A stretch of DNA of 64,000 nucleotides, taken from positions 1,242,501-1,306,500 of the forward strand of contig NC_056764.1 of NCBI RefSeq assembly GCF_018687715.1, in the 5' to 3' direction. Source of the stretch: Carya illinoinensis. Taxonomy: Eukaryota; Streptophyta; Magnoliopsida; Fagales; Juglandaceae. The notes beneath the pieces are model-generated. The model saw nothing but the letters and a program-made list of their open reading frames with translations. It made no database searches and was not told the DNA's origin. Made by a program: the position numbers and the translations under genes. Positions 32,842 to 46,254 of the stretch are shown in pieces; position 1 is the stretch's first letter, and every line of letters starts with the position of its first letter.

Positions 32842-34777
32842 AGGTTTCGTATCATTCTTTCACCATATATTGTTATCATGGTGATTTATCTGTTTATTCT
32901 GTACAGTGATAGCTTGAAATATTCCAAGGACATACTGCCACTGTCATTCTTTCTATTTACAATTATTTCATGGATTAAACTAGCATGAGAATTTTGTTAC
33001 TCGTCTCCCTCATCTTAGGTGTTTTCTAAAACCTCTGTTTGTTCACAAGATGTCTTCCTTGAGTGAACTAAAGAAAAGAGGTTCACTGGTTTATGACGTT
33101 TATGACATGGGATAGTGGTTGCTACTTGCTACACAGCAAAGACCGACTTCTAATGCTTGGTTGCTCCTTGCCGACAAGGGGTTCCTGGAAACTGAGTGCA
33201 TCCATTAACATCACATGAGGTACATATGCCACCTACGACATCATACAGTGCCAACCAGTAAATCATCAGTGATCACAATGAATGATAGACAATAAAATTG
33301 GGGTCTCATCCTCCTCAAAAAAAAAAAAAAAAAAAACAAAGAAGGTGGTAGACAAGACTTCACTAGCTTGGAGTTGTTAATGTCACCATAATAACCTTGA
33401 TACAACGTGTATTGCCCGTCAGAATGGCCACAAGTATTGCAAAGATAACAATGTTGTGATTTGTTATCACATGGCACCCTCAACGAAAGCTGTTCCCATT
33501 TTATATTGCTTGCAGCTTCAAATTCAGATCATCATCTGACCGAACTGTTTTCAGAAACTAAGTTGTGCACGTAAACTGGACAAAAGAGACAAGAATGAAC
33601 AAGCAAATTCATCCTAACAGAACAAAGAGACTAACAAAGAAAGATACTCCTAACGACCGGCCGACACCTACGGCAGATGGCCATTCAACATGTCCAAGTC
33701 TTTTATTTAAAAATACACGTGCGCTTCACCAAAAAATGAAAAAGTGAATAATACTGTTTCGTTTTTACTTTTTTGAATGTTTTGCATTGGATTTTGTTTG
33801 ACAAAATGTGCAATGAATAATGTGTGTGATTTGCAGCCTTATCACGTTGTCGCTTGTCAAGTAGAGTCGGCAAACGGGCAAAGCATATGTGGGAAAAAAC
33901 TAAAAAGGGGAAGAAGTAAACAAGTAACGCCACGCTTTACATACCCACCTCCATGGCTTCATTGGACCGAAGACTCTCTATCGAGAGTGCAAGAACAGTA
34001 ACCCATAACAACGGGGCATGCATATCCGGTATGTAATAATTGTTACATGTACCATTCTCCATTATTCCACCCTCTTATTGGGTAGTCCTACTACATCCTC
34101 TCAATTTGCCCACTTGATATGCCCCCAGTGTAAATTACACTTCCTTTTTTTTTCACTTTTTATTTTAAATATTTTTTAAACATGTTTAAACATTTTAAAA
34201 AATAATAAAAAAAATATATTAATACACTAATAGTCACTTCCTTAATCAGTAAGCAAAAAAAAATTAAATGGCTGAGCAGTCAAAATGAGGACAAAATAAG
34301 AGGGCATTGTAACATTATTCTTACAGGGTTATGAGTCTTCCTTCTCATGTCTAGTACCATAACTGTAACCTTTTCGATTCTAAATATTTCCACGATTTGG
34401 AAATTATACTAAAGAATTGGAGATAGAAAGAAATATGAAAGATGCATTAACATCGCCAATTTACATGATAGTTTTGAATATAAGACGAGTAACATACTTA
34501 CAAAGAATTTACACATGCCTAACAACTTCACAACTTTCCTCAAAAAAACAGAGAAAAGGCGGGGGATGCATTTCTGGAGAAAAGAAAAGGGGTTGAATTT
34601 GAGGGAAGAAGATGATAAAACCCTCCCCGCTGTGAAAACAAAATTGGGGGTATCCAGCCCTCTCTTTCTTTCGACAAGCTTAAAAGCTGAATCTAAAACA
34701 ACAAACTTCAAATTTGGAAGTTTGGAATATGGAAATTTCCAACTCATTTACATCTTTGAATCTGGCTGGTCAATGAG
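32842..34777. other. 3' ends of two convergent genes
   Basis: Contains the 3' UTR of the F-box/SNF2 gene on the left and that of the PRAF gene on the right. An A-run lies at about 33,317-33,336. A 74-codon + frame at 33,777-34,001 follows a possible acceptor (tttgcag) and is Lys/Arg-rich, but I cannot match it to a family. AT-rich DNA fills 34,140-34,260. Confidence 0.45.
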
Positions 34778-37700
34778 CTAAACCTTCCCTTCCCTTCCCA
34801 TGCTAATGCCAGACTTGTCAACCATGGGAATGTTGTACTGCTGATATACTCTAGCCCTGTTTAATGCCCACCATTGTTCTGCTTCTTTCTCACTAAACCG
34901 CTTACGACTGCAATTAGAGGAACCAAGGCACCAAAAGCCAATGAGCATTCATTACTTATGAGAAACATCTGGTTTCGTACCAAGAAATCTTCTGGCGATG
35001 ATAATGACAAACTTGGATTATAAGAGCAGGCCCCAACATACAGTGGACCACTCGAATTAATATTCTTAAGAAATATCCAAAATTGTCCATTAGCAATTCA
35101 ATTTTAACTCTTAATCTTTCAATCAGAAAAACTTGGAAAAATGCCGCAGAAAATTCATAAAACTTGATGGTCCAAACTCATTCAACGATTTCTTTCAGGC
35201 TCTTTAAATTGTGCTTATAAAGCATAGAATGTTTCAGGCCCCTCCAGTTATGTCGTCATAACATTCCCAACCTACATGTTTAGTCTCAAATTGATGCCTC
35301 CAACCAAATTTGAAACTTTTCTTTATCTAATTTTTAAATTTTGGGGGTGAATGTGGTCTCCATATACCTGAGTTGAGTAACCAGGTCATCCGGCATTCAA
35401 AGGTGTCTTCCACTTAGTAACCTCAGACCACTTTCTTCATTGCTTTATACATAGGGAGGTTTGGTTGCTTATTACGTGCTATTAAATTGTGTGAAAAATG
35501 CACTAGATAGTCATGGGGTTCTTTGATATACACTAATGCTCCCTATTTATCAATGAACTTATCTACTCATCATCCCCACACACCACATTTTTTTTTTTTA
35601 ATTTGTTTTTGGTTTTATTCTTCTTAAACTAATTGAATTCTTCTACTCATCATCCATGTACTACACATTTGGTAAGAGGGGGAAAAAAATAAAAAAATGT
35701 GTGGTGTGTGTGGATGATGAATAGAATTTTTCTTTACCAATATGGCCCATCAAGTGAGAGAAAAGTTCAGGCCTTAATTAAGAGGTGTCGAGCCATTGTC
35801 AAGTCACGGCTTCTGGGGCTTTGAGACCACTTTACAAGTGGATGTGGCATCAAGTGCAGTTAATCATCTTATCTTTTCTTTTGTGTTCCTCTTTTATTCT
35901 CATGTACTAGAATTGTGGCCCTTCTGGGGCTTACTATAAATTTTACTCACCAACAGAAATGGAAAACAATGATGTGAATGCTAAGGGATTGAACCAAAAT
36001 CCAGACTGGAAAAAGTGTTTGTCCAGCTTTGAGTAAGGGGAAGAGATACTAGGTCAAATTCAACTATGACATACCTGAAGCGGACACGTTTAAGATCTTT
36101 GGCGCCTCCAGGTAAGGAAATAAGTGTGATATAAACGCCTGGCTCATCTTGCTCAACCCATTCATCCCCATGCGGGGGTTCAGATTTTGCTGCTCTAGTC
36201 TTACTCCTTGCAGTTGTTTCTGGATGCACCATTTCAGTGTGACTCAAAGTGTTGTTGCCAATTGTGGTTGACCCATTAGAAATCACCAACCTGTTTGATC
36301 CCTTTGAATCTAGTTCATGGCAGGTCATGTTGCCATCTAGCATGTCAATGGGTGCAGTAGAAACATCCTGAGTAAGAGAGGGATTATAAGGACCAAAGGA
36401 AGGTGAAGTGCTGTTTCTTGCAGCCCTAACAGGTAACCTCTCAGCCATTTCCTTCAACTATCATACATGAAAGAACAAGGCATGAATTCAGATGTGTTAT
36501 GATGTATGCAATTTACATTTTAGAAGTGACAACTATTCTGTCCATAAGAAAACAGTACAAACAGAAATTTCAAACTTAAAAAGTCAACATCGAAGCAGTA
36601 TTGTTGTTAATCATGCAATAAGTGATTATTGTACAGCTTCAAATCTGCCTAACTATCATCCTGTGTGTGCGATTTATCATCTACTTTTCTTACTGATAAC
36701 TTTGTACTCGTATACCAAAAATTAAAAAGGCAATTAGTATCTTCCCCCATCCATTTTAACATTTGAGGCATGCTTTTCCCACACAGAAGAAAAGGCAGGT
36801 TACAGCATCCATTGGCTATAAACAAAGCCTTCTTGTCCTTCATTTAATGCACTTAATAAGTGGTTCTGTTTTTCTTCCAGTGCCCTTTTTGATAGACATT
36901 ACAAGCTTGAGATGAGCAGTGGGATTGAAAAGAAAGCAGGCCTGAGGATGCCGTCTTTAGAGCCTAGATCATGCTTCTGAGGCTTGTCAGGCCACCCATT
37001 TCTTGGCAAGCTTACAGCAACTCAAACTCAAGCTCATATTCGTGTTCAGAAGCTTGACTCGAGCCCAAGCTAATATTTCAATGTTCGATTTCGGTCAAGT
37101 GGACCTCAAGCTCCATATATCCTCCATCTTATTGCGTAAATACAGCCTGAAGCTCGGCTCAGCTTAGATCACCTACAACCCTAATTCCTTCATAACAAGT
37201 CCCTTTTTTTTAACCAGAATATAAGAACTCCATTGATGAGAACCAGGCATAGCCCAAGTACACAGAACCATTCATAACAAATTGTTGAACCATGACATGT
37301 AGCAAAATATCAATTGGATCATGGACAGGAGTTTTAACACCTAATGGAATTTGTTATCCTCAAGTATCATTGATGCATTCACCCAAAATGTATATGATAT
37401 TATACTTAAAAGGAAGTCAACAAGCTTTTAAATTGGGGCCTTCTGTTACAAGATCTACTTCAATACCTAATAAGAAGCCTATCAATCCCATGGCAACCTT
37501 CAGTACCTATATTAAAAAATGACACAACTATAAGTTTCCCTTCTATTTACATGCCATAACTTACTACCTACACATGGAGAATGGATTATGTACATAGGGA
37601 ACGGATCAGAAAGGATATAAGTATTAAAGACTTTAAGCCCTCACTATTGTAATCCATAAAATAATAACAGTCCGCTGATCCTACTTTCCCAATTTACTAA

Positions 37701-40700
37701 ACTAACCACACTTTACTCATGTCAGCTTCTCCCATTAAATAAAAGCTTAGATTTCCTTCTAATTGTTCAAAAAACATTATCCACCATAGTTTAAAAAAAC
37801 TTTATTTCTGGATAAAGAATTTAGAGACGACCATTTAACTCACCTGTGCAGTAAGTGCCTTAATTACTTCCTTTGCAGCTTTTGATTTTGCAGCCTCTTC
37901 CCCTGCTATAGAAATGGCCTCCTTCAACTGTTTGGTTGTTCTCTCCAGCTCAATTTCTTGAATTTTTGCCTTGCGGCTAAGATCATCAACCTAAATCATG
38001 AAGTCAATCAGTCATAATGCACAAAAGTATCACTCCCATGCAGAAACCTTTCTCAAATATGACAACGCACAAGCTCAAAATCACAAAAGATTTACGCCCT
38101 TCTATACATAAGAAACAGGAAGCCCATAAAGCCCTTCTATCGATGCAATCTTGTATGCTACTTGAATACATAATGGCAAAAGATCTAATCAATTTTCCTG
38201 TAACACTATTTGCCATGTGAGTTCTGACACATACAAATGCACTAGTAGCTTTTTACCAACTATCATGATATATATAGGTATAAACACACAAAAGGGGAAA
38301 GAATAAAACCAAAATTGGGAAGAGATTTAAATGACAACTGTGGAACTCGAAATCATTTTTTTCCAGCTTAACATAGAATTTTCATGATGATATTACTAAA
38401 ATTACAACTTTCCAAGATTCCAGGCAAAGAAGAAAAGAGATTGCATGTATATGCATGCATTAATGCAGGTAGGACATACAACGTACATGTCCCTATTCCT
38501 CCAAGGGACAATGTCATATTCTGTGAAAAGAAGTACAGTAAATGGGGATAATGCTCATGATTTTTTGTGAGGTAGCAAGGGGGTTGTGGGATGAGATCTT
38601 TCGAAGGATTGATGTTCCTTGGGTGATGCCCCTGAGGGTTTTGGATCTGTTGGGTTGCTGGAGGAAGTTGCAAGGTTGTCATCAGGTGGCCGCAGCGTGG
38701 AAGATAATTCCGCTATGTATCATGTGGTGTCTTTGGTTAGAGAGGAATGCACATTGTTTTGAGGATAAGGAACGAACAAGAGTGGAGCTGAAGAATTTTT
38801 TTCTGCACACTCTATTGTCTTGGTTTTCGGCTATTGTACTAACTGGGGATAATGCTCATGATTTTTTGTCTTTAATTCAGCATAGCTAGAATGCATTTAG
38901 GTGTTCTTCTGTACACTTCCGGTGTACATGGCTTATGCCTTTTTCATTCATATCAATAATATTTTCTCTTACCTATCAAAAAAAAGTACAGTAAAAATAA
39001 GGAAGCAAGGATATGCATGAAATGAACAAGAAAATGTATGCACATAAAACAATTAAATTGAAAAACACAAGTAATATACCTGGGCTCTTAATTTTAAAAC
39101 CTCTTCATTCAGATTATCATTCATCCTTTTAGCATCACCCACAGCAAACTTTGGTGAACTAAGCCCTGATAAAGTTGGAATTGGTGTAGTGGCACGAGGG
39201 GGACTGGATCGTCTTGACTTTGGAGATGTTGCTCGAGAAACAATTCTTGATCCAGGAAGAGAAGCCGAGAAGAACTTTTTGGATGACCCAAACACTGGAT
39301 TGAGAGATTTAGAGTCACTGAGCGCATCCCACTGAGAAACCCCATTTGGAAGGGGTGAAACACGACTAATGTTAACATCTAGTTTCTTGTTTCTTTTAGA
39401 AGATCCGCCACTTTCTTCTCTAGATGATTCTAAGGAAGAAACTCTTCCAGGGTGGACATACGATCTTGAATCCAACTTCTCATTCTTGTCAATAAGTTCA
39501 TTTTGCCCCTGATTCACACTTCCTCTTCTACTAAGAGCAGGATGAGACGAAGAGTCAGCTTCAGTGGCTTTCCAAAGTTTTCCAAAGCAATTATCACAGA
39601 CACGGTAAGGTTTGTTTGGGTTTGGTGCCATGGAAGCTTTGAGAGACTTTTTACTAGAGCATGAGTGGCAGAAAACAAGTCCACAATTATAACAATTGTG
39701 TCGTTTTCTTTTGAAATTAAATGGAAGGCGGCAGCCAGAACACAATGATTGATCAATACCTGAGACCCATTTATGCAGACAGATGGCTGTGGTGAAATTT
39801 GTGCCACAAGCAATTGTTTTGACTTGTTTATCTTTTAAAGCTTCAACTAAAAATGGGGACATTCGATCATCTGTATCCCCATGACCCAAACGACCATTGG
39901 CACCCTTTCCCCAAGTGTAAACTTCAGTTCTTGAAGTTAAAACTGCGACATGATAAGCACCACAAGCTATTTCTTCAACAAAATTCTTCATAAGCTTTCC
40001 CTCAACCTTTCTGGGGAGCTTCCCATCTGCTTGGGGATCTCCTAGTTGACCATAAACAGGGCTTCCCATGGTGAAGACATGGCCTGTAGTTGTTAGTGCC
40101 ACAGTCAGGCTGTCTCCGCAGGCAACTTGACAAAAGTTGGGTTCAACAAGAGCAGCAACGCAAGTTGGCACCAGTCTTGCTTCCTTATCACCATGCCCAA
40201 GACGGAATTTATCTCCATCTCCCCATGTAAAAAGCTTTCCTGATGAGCAATTGCTGGAAGTTAAAGAGCCAACCATGACTTCAACAACTGCTGCAGTGTG
40301 CCAAACACCACAAGCTACCCGCACAGTCCGGAGGCCTTTAAGGGACTCAACTTCCCTTGGTATTGCCACGCATCTACGGTCACCATGTCCTAAAACACCA
40401 AAAGTCCCATCACCAAAAGTAAACAATTGCCCTGCAGAAGTTACAACAGCTGTGTGCCAGAGTCCACAAGAAACTGATGAAACGTGTATTCCCTCCAAAG
40501 GTCCATTTAATTTTTTAGGAACCCACTGACAGGATTCATTTCCATGTCCAAGGAGCCCAGAATTGTAAGAACTATTACCCCAAGTGTACATTTCACCAGA
40601 AAGAGTAACAGCACAAGAATGGTACTCCCCACATGCCACAAGTTCAATATTGATATTTCTAAGACCATCTACAAGCTTTGGATGAGAAACATCAGAGTCA

Positions 40701-43700
40701 ACACCATGTCCAAGTCTGCCTCTCAATTCCTCCCCCCAAGTGAAAACCTCTCCTTGCTTGGTTACAAGAGCAGCATGTCGACGACCACAAGCTAAGTTCT
40801 GAACATCAAGTAAAACTGCAGATTCCATGGGTCTAGGAACTAAAGAATCAATCTTCGCACCAGAGGAACACCCATCTCTATTTATTCCTCCACCCAGAAT
40901 GCCATCACCAGTGCCTTCCCCCCAAATAAATACATCCCCTAAAGCATCACCATCATTGTTACCAGAGACTTGACTTGATGAGCTAACAGCACTGGACAAA
41001 CTAACTCTGAAAGCATCCATGCCTGTAGCATTTCTGCGCCCAGTTATTCCATCGGAGGTCCCTGATGACAAAGAATGGACTGAGCCACAAGCAGAATCTG
41101 AAGGAAAGAAAACCTCAGGAGGCACAGCACATAATATCACATCTGATAATGCCTTCTCTAGACCAATTTTCGGAGGGCTTTCTTGCAAAGTATGCAGATG
41201 AAGGGGATCAGCACCATCCTAAATCAGCAAGAAGACAACTTCTCAATATACTAAATACAATAGCAAATTACAGCTAATGAATAAATATATGTAGGGGAAA
41301 AAATCTTTTAATAAATGTAAGGAAAAAAAAGGAAAATTGTGCAAACAAGATAGAACACCTTTTGTGAGCTGCCACCACTGCCAAATGGAGAGCTCAAAGG
41401 AGAACTTCTTCTGGTGTGTGCTCTAGGACTATTTGCTTCAGATGGAACTCCATCTCCTTTTGTCTCAGATCGCCCTGTTCGGTTGCGGCCACGGGATATT
41501 AGCGCTTTTAGACCAGTAAACCAGATTTCAGCTTCATCTTTGTCCTTGCATATCTGAGCCAAAGAGTTATATCAATAGAGCAAAAAATATTTCCACCAAA
41601 CAAACTGATTTTTTCTAATTTGATGTTTAATACATTGGACAGGCATGAAAGAGAGCTCTCTGAAACTCATACAGAAAATGTTCAGTTATAGGGAAAAGGA
41701 ATGGGCACAAGGAATGCTCACCAAATCTAAAGACCTATCATCATATATAAGAGAAAATGATTGGTATTCCTTCTCAGGCCGAGGGTACCTCTGAAATATA
41801 GGCTGCAGTGAATACCAAGAACAATCAGGAAGTCTCACAGTCCCGAACGAGATGAAAAATTGCATTATATAAGTAAACAACCAAAAAGCGTGCATTTCAC
41901 AAGGACTAATTATTAGTTTCGCTTTTGATAGAATCAAATCATTCAAGCTTTTTTCACAAGTGAACCCATCTATGTCATACCTCATATAAGATCCATGCAA
42001 GTTGAGGATGCATGTCACAGAGCTTGTTCAATTGAAGCTAATGCTATGTTATCCTTCCCTTGTTCAAGACATACATAATGCCTCCTAACACCTACTTTTA
42101 ATTGCAGTTCTGATATGCATAGCAGCATAGGTAATCATGTAAAGAATTATGCCAGGACACCAAAAGTATCCATCAAGTATTAACATATATAGAAACCACT
42201 GTGCTTCTACAAACTGAAGACGCAGCCTTCCTAAACTAAAAGCTTCTGGTGGTTGATCCAAGCACACATATACACACATGCACAAGAAATAAAATGGGTA
42301 TAAAGTATAAAAACTAACATATCATGAAGTAGACCGAGTAAATATGAAAACAAAAGGTGGTATGTGCAGAACAGTAAAATGTTGCCTTTTTCCATGAGTC
42401 AGTTAAGATCAGTTATTGCAACTTCAGATATCTGGGTGTTCCATGGTGCAAGAGTTAAATGAAACAGTATTGACAATATCAAAGACAAATCATTTGAAAG
42501 TTTTATTTACCCTCGTGCTACCAATCTGCCCAATCCTAAATCTAATTATTGAATCCTTTATACAAATCTAACACCTGCAAAGTTGCCATATGGTATTGGA
42601 TTTTTCTTCAAATCTATAGCAGTATGCACGATGAAAGAGGTGAAGTATAACTGATCATGGATAAACTTACAGTACGCTGACCAGGAATAATTCTGGACAC
42701 ATGGTTTAGTTTAAGGAGTTTCTCCTCTTTTCCAGAAAACCAGATCAGGGTAGATTCATCCTGAAAAAAACAGAACCAAAGACATACTGTATATATCACT
42801 TAAGTATAAAATCCTAACAAAAGATTCACTAGTCAACAACGTCAGAAGCAACTGTCTTTGGAACAGATCATAACATGAAAAAAACCAGACATTGTGAAGC
42901 AATTCAAAAATAGTCTAGGAGATGACACTTCAGAAACAGAATTAATCCAACATCACGACCGCTAGACATAATGACAAGTATGCAACCACAAATAATAACA
43001 TTATAACATGCATTTTATCCTTGATTTCTTTAACCGGTATATTATAAAATAAATAAATCCATAAAAGACTTCTTTTACAGGTATATATGCATGAGGCAAA
43101 ACATAGATGATGACAATAAAATTTAGGACAAGAGTCTCTCACTCACACACAAGAACAAGCCTAATAGTGTCAACTTATTTTATATAACAAGCAGAAGGGG
43201 CCAACCCAGGGACCCATAAGGCAGACAAATTCTACACTCTAGAGAGACTAAACTGTAAGGAAAAAAAAAAAAAAAATGTAATGCTATATACAATTCAACT
43301 GTGTGCAATCCCTTTAAAAGAAGTGGGGTCCAACATGAGAAAGTAAGTTTTTTCATGTAGGTCCCAGGTGTGCCTCACTTTTTTTTCAAATGGATTAGGA
43401 ACTTGCACAACCTAGGACTGTACAAATCATTTTCCATTTTTTTATAAATATAATAAAACTGCAAAACATAGCAGGCAACTGAATGGAAAGTGCTTTAGGG
43501 AAGCTATGTCAGATAGTCCTGAGGCTTAGAGCATGCCCATGACCCAAGGTTAATCTTTGTGACTTAATTTGCAAACCTTGCTCCTTCCGGTAAACAGATC
43601 TTCTAGGATTTTTCAAAACAAAGGAGCACAGCTCTTGCAACTTGGCACCTATGTTAGCACCCAGATTACGATGACATTTTGTGGGGATGGATGTTTGGCC

Positions 43701-45023
43701 AAAATTGATTGGATGCTTCCCAGATCACTAATTGCATACATGGCTTTTCATCTGGAGCACAACATATTCATCTGTTGAAAGGTTTCCTCTCTTGGATATT
43801 AAAAAGGGCCTACTTTCTGCATCAGCCTCACAGCCATTGTAAATCGCTTGCAAATACTCTTATCATATGCATATACCCATGCACATGAATGCATGCATGC
43901 AAGTTTTTCTTATGAGAAGCAATAGAGTTAGTGGCTGTTGGGATGATTCTTTCCCATTCCGGTAATTTCACTCTTGGTAAACGTTAAGCATTACCACCAA
44001 TTGTTCATGGTTTTTGTGACCAAAATAACAGGAGTAGCCATTATCTTTATGTTGTATTAAAATATCCACGATCCAATTTCTTTTTCTTTTTGCTTGATAA
44101 ATATAAATTTATAGATACATTAAGCCTTACATTCGCCAGTTTGAAGGGACAAAACTTGGGCTTCCCTCTCCTTCCATACTTGAGCAACTGTGCACCTTTC
44201 TTAAGAGCAGTAATGGCCTGTGATAAAGAATAAGCCATAAACCCAAATCAAAACAAACTAATCAGAGTTACAAACTAATCTTAAAAGGGAGGAGCAAATA
44301 TTTAATACCATATAACTGTATCATAAAATAGATTTATTTGCTACAAAGTTAAAAGTACAAAATATTAAAAACTATGAAGCCATACAATCATCACAGATTG
44401 ACTCGACAGAAAACTAAAGTTAATTGATGAATATATGATTTGCATAGGAGGATTTTACCTTCCCCAGCTCTACGCAGAAATTTTTTTCTTAAATGCTTTG
44501 CAAACTAGATGTTGTGGCCAAAGAAGTTCTTACCAAGCCAGAGGTAGCTGAAATCATTGCGAGGAGGCACATGATGCCATCCACTTTTTTTTGCATTGTC
44601 AAACAAATGTTTCTCCCCAAGTTTCTGTGAGACGTCCCATCACACACACACTCATAAGTGGAAATTAAGGCCTCATTGACATAAAGCCAAAGATCTATGA
44701 AACTCATTACCTGGAAACTTCCTAGTGCTTTGGCCATCTCTCAAACACTTCCCTAGGTTTCCGATTTTATTGGCATGTTTGGATAAGAAAAAAATTTCAT
44801 TTTTTGACCAAAAATTTTAAATGTGTTTTTGTTTATGTTTTACAAAGTGGAATCCACTGAAATATATGTGTGGAAAATAATTGATTATCGGTTTTCGTAG
44901 AAGTGATGGGGTCCACTAAAAATATTTTTTAGATAAATAACAGACTATTAATAAGAATAGGCATAGCCCAAGTAAACAGGGGGTATACAAGAGTTTAAAC
45001 CTAGTTAGGAGGGGGGGTTCACT

Positions 45024-45054
<31 letters not shown>

Positions 45055-46254
45055 GTGAGTGAGAGATGATATATCATTTTGGGGTTTTAGCCAAACATAG
45101 CCATCAGTGCATCACCCAGCTGCTTATGTTTTCCCCTGTTTTCAATCAAATCCTTTCTACCCAATCATCAGTTTTTCTAACAAAAACCTTAAGAAATTTC
45201 ATTTATGCCCCAATTGAGGAAAAACTAGTAAAAAAGAAAAAAAAAAACCAGCTCTGACATTCTGGATCAGTGCTGTAGTGAAGCCACCAGCACCAGTAAC
45301 ATCGGGAGGGAAGGCACCAGTGGCACCATAGGCACTGTCTTTTTTTAATGGATCTGATTAGAAACGAAAGAGAGTACAAGACTACAAGTTAGTGAATAAA
45401 ATTGAAAACCAAGGGACCTATTCGAAAATGGAGGAAAGCAGCGAGTTGTTCTATGACAATGTTGATTAACTTTTTTTTTGTGTAGCGGACGGACTGGGTA
45501 AGGAGTGTTGGTGATTACATATCATATAATGTCACATGTTAATGTATACTAATAACTAATTGATGTCCTCTTAATTCTGATCTTGAATATCTTAGTTGTA
45601 TCATATATGATGCAGAATCTAATTTCGTGACTCCTCATATTCATAGCTCAACCCACTGTGCATACAACCTGTGTTGCGCTCTTAATGAGTTTTGAATTAC
45701 TTTTTATTATTATTATTGGGTTTACTTATCAAAAAAAAAATTCAAACCACTGCGAATGGAATTTAGTGTAATTCAGACGTACTATTTTCTAGACGTATGT
45801 CAAAGCAAAAAGTCACTAGCCATGCAAAAGTCATCAAGCAACACCAGATCACAAGTGCAGGAAAATTTTGCAATTCCTTATGGCAATTTTAAGACTAGAG
45901 AACGTGGGAAAAAAAACATTCAATCTTCCCTATACAGATCCAATCGCGCTAACAATTGCTACAAATCTTCATTTTAAATTAAGAAAGAAAAAAATAACAT
46001 GATGTGAAATTTTGCCACTTCATAAAAGCAGCACAGACAATGGTGCACAAAGGTTACCAACATTTCCTGTTTCGATAAACCAGAAATGTTCTCAACCATT
46101 CATAAACGAAAGCCTCAACCCTAAAGCTCCGAAAAAAATTCTTCACAAAAATAAAAATAAAAATAAAAGAAGTAATAAATTTCTTGAATTGACAAACAAT
46201 TACCAACTCAATGTCCCTCTCCACCGGGCCCGGCTTAGACTGGTCAGCGCTCAT
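34778..46254 (-). CDS. PRAF: PRAF-type protein: PH, RCC1 repeats, FYVE and BRX domains
   Basis: Exons (minus strand): 46204-46254, 44131-44217, 42671-42760, 41722-41802, 41359-41553, 39080-41218, 37844-37990, 36075-36457, 34778-34907; 3303 nt, 1100 aa, all GT-AG. A PH domain covers about residues 15-130 (ALKKGAQLLKYGRRGKPKFC, YPRPEKEYQSFSLIY). Seven or so RCC1 repeats span about 260-650 (W-G-G-LGHG motifs). A FYVE finger lies at 659-725 (CSGCRLPFNFKRKRHNCYNC). A coiled coil follows near 870-935. A BRX domain ends it (about 1030-1090, EWVEQDEPGVYITLISLPGG and WWALNRARVYQQYN). The FYVE basic patch is the plant variant RKRHNCYNC rather than RRHHCR. PRAF proteins act at membranes as phosphoinositide-binding scaffolds with possible GEF activity. 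In-frame upstream Met codons exist (46275); the downstream one was chosen because family members start close to ERDIE. Introns hold LINE tails and a hairpin element. Confidence 0.94.
35563..35732. mobile_element. foldback/MITE-like hairpin in the last PRAF intron
   Basis: The left arm (ctactcatcatccccacaca at 35563, then ccacattttttt) is mirrored by the right arm (aaaaaaatgtgtggtgtgtg at 35691, then tggatgatgaatag), giving an inverted repeat of about 33 bp with few mismatches around a core of about 95 bp. The core contains a third, direct copy of the arm at 35643. It could fold into a strong stem in the PRAF pre-mRNA. Confidence 0.65.
37199..37270 (-). mobile_element. 72-bp LINE 3' tail in PRAF intron 7
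   Basis: T-run at the left, then the reverse of the LINE 3' UTR (ggcatagcccaagtacacag). A 10-bp target copy, ttcataacaa, lies at 37189-37198 and 37271-37280. Sense relative to PRAF. Confidence 0.85.
38543..38983 (+). mobile_element. 5'-truncated LINE insertion in PRAF intron 6
   Basis: An open frame on the + strand encodes the LINE ORF2 C-terminus (VMPLRVLDLLGCWRKLQG, WCLWLERNAHCFEDKER), then the 3' UTR and an A-tail. A perfect 12-bp target-site duplication, aagtacagtaaa, lies at 38531-38542 and 38984-38995. Antisense to PRAF. The C-terminal frame is intact, so the insertion is probably recent. Confidence 0.93.
43262..43445. mobile_element. possible MITE in PRAF intron 2
   Basis: An A-run start (aaaaaaatgtaatgctatat) and a T-run end are loosely inverted, and the inner parts 'gtgtgcaatccc' and 'ggaacttgcacaa' are complementary. 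No clean target duplication was found. Confidence 0.4.
44930..45016 (-). mobile_element. LINE 3' tail in PRAF intron 1
   Basis: Reverse of the family 3' UTR (aggcatagcccaagtaaaca) after a T-run. The possible target copies (tccacta and ttcacta) are weak. It is followed by a GA microsatellite. Confidence 0.7.
45024..45064 (+). repeat. (GA)n/(GTGA)n microsatellite in PRAF intron 1
   Basis: About 14 GA units followed by GTGA units. A likely length-polymorphic marker. Confidence 0.9.

Noticed and set aside
33777..34001. 74-codon + ORF after a possible acceptor
   Set aside because: Basic and Pro-rich but unrecognised; it lies where two convergent 3' UTRs are expected.
44489..44737. 82-codon minus ORF in PRAF intron 1
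   Set aside because: Same strand as PRAF, but the flanking exons join in phase without it, and no PRAF protein has such a segment.
45725..45745. Third LINE micro-insertion (tttacttatcaaaaaaaaaa)
   Set aside because: The LINE-terminus match is good, but no flanking target duplication could be found.
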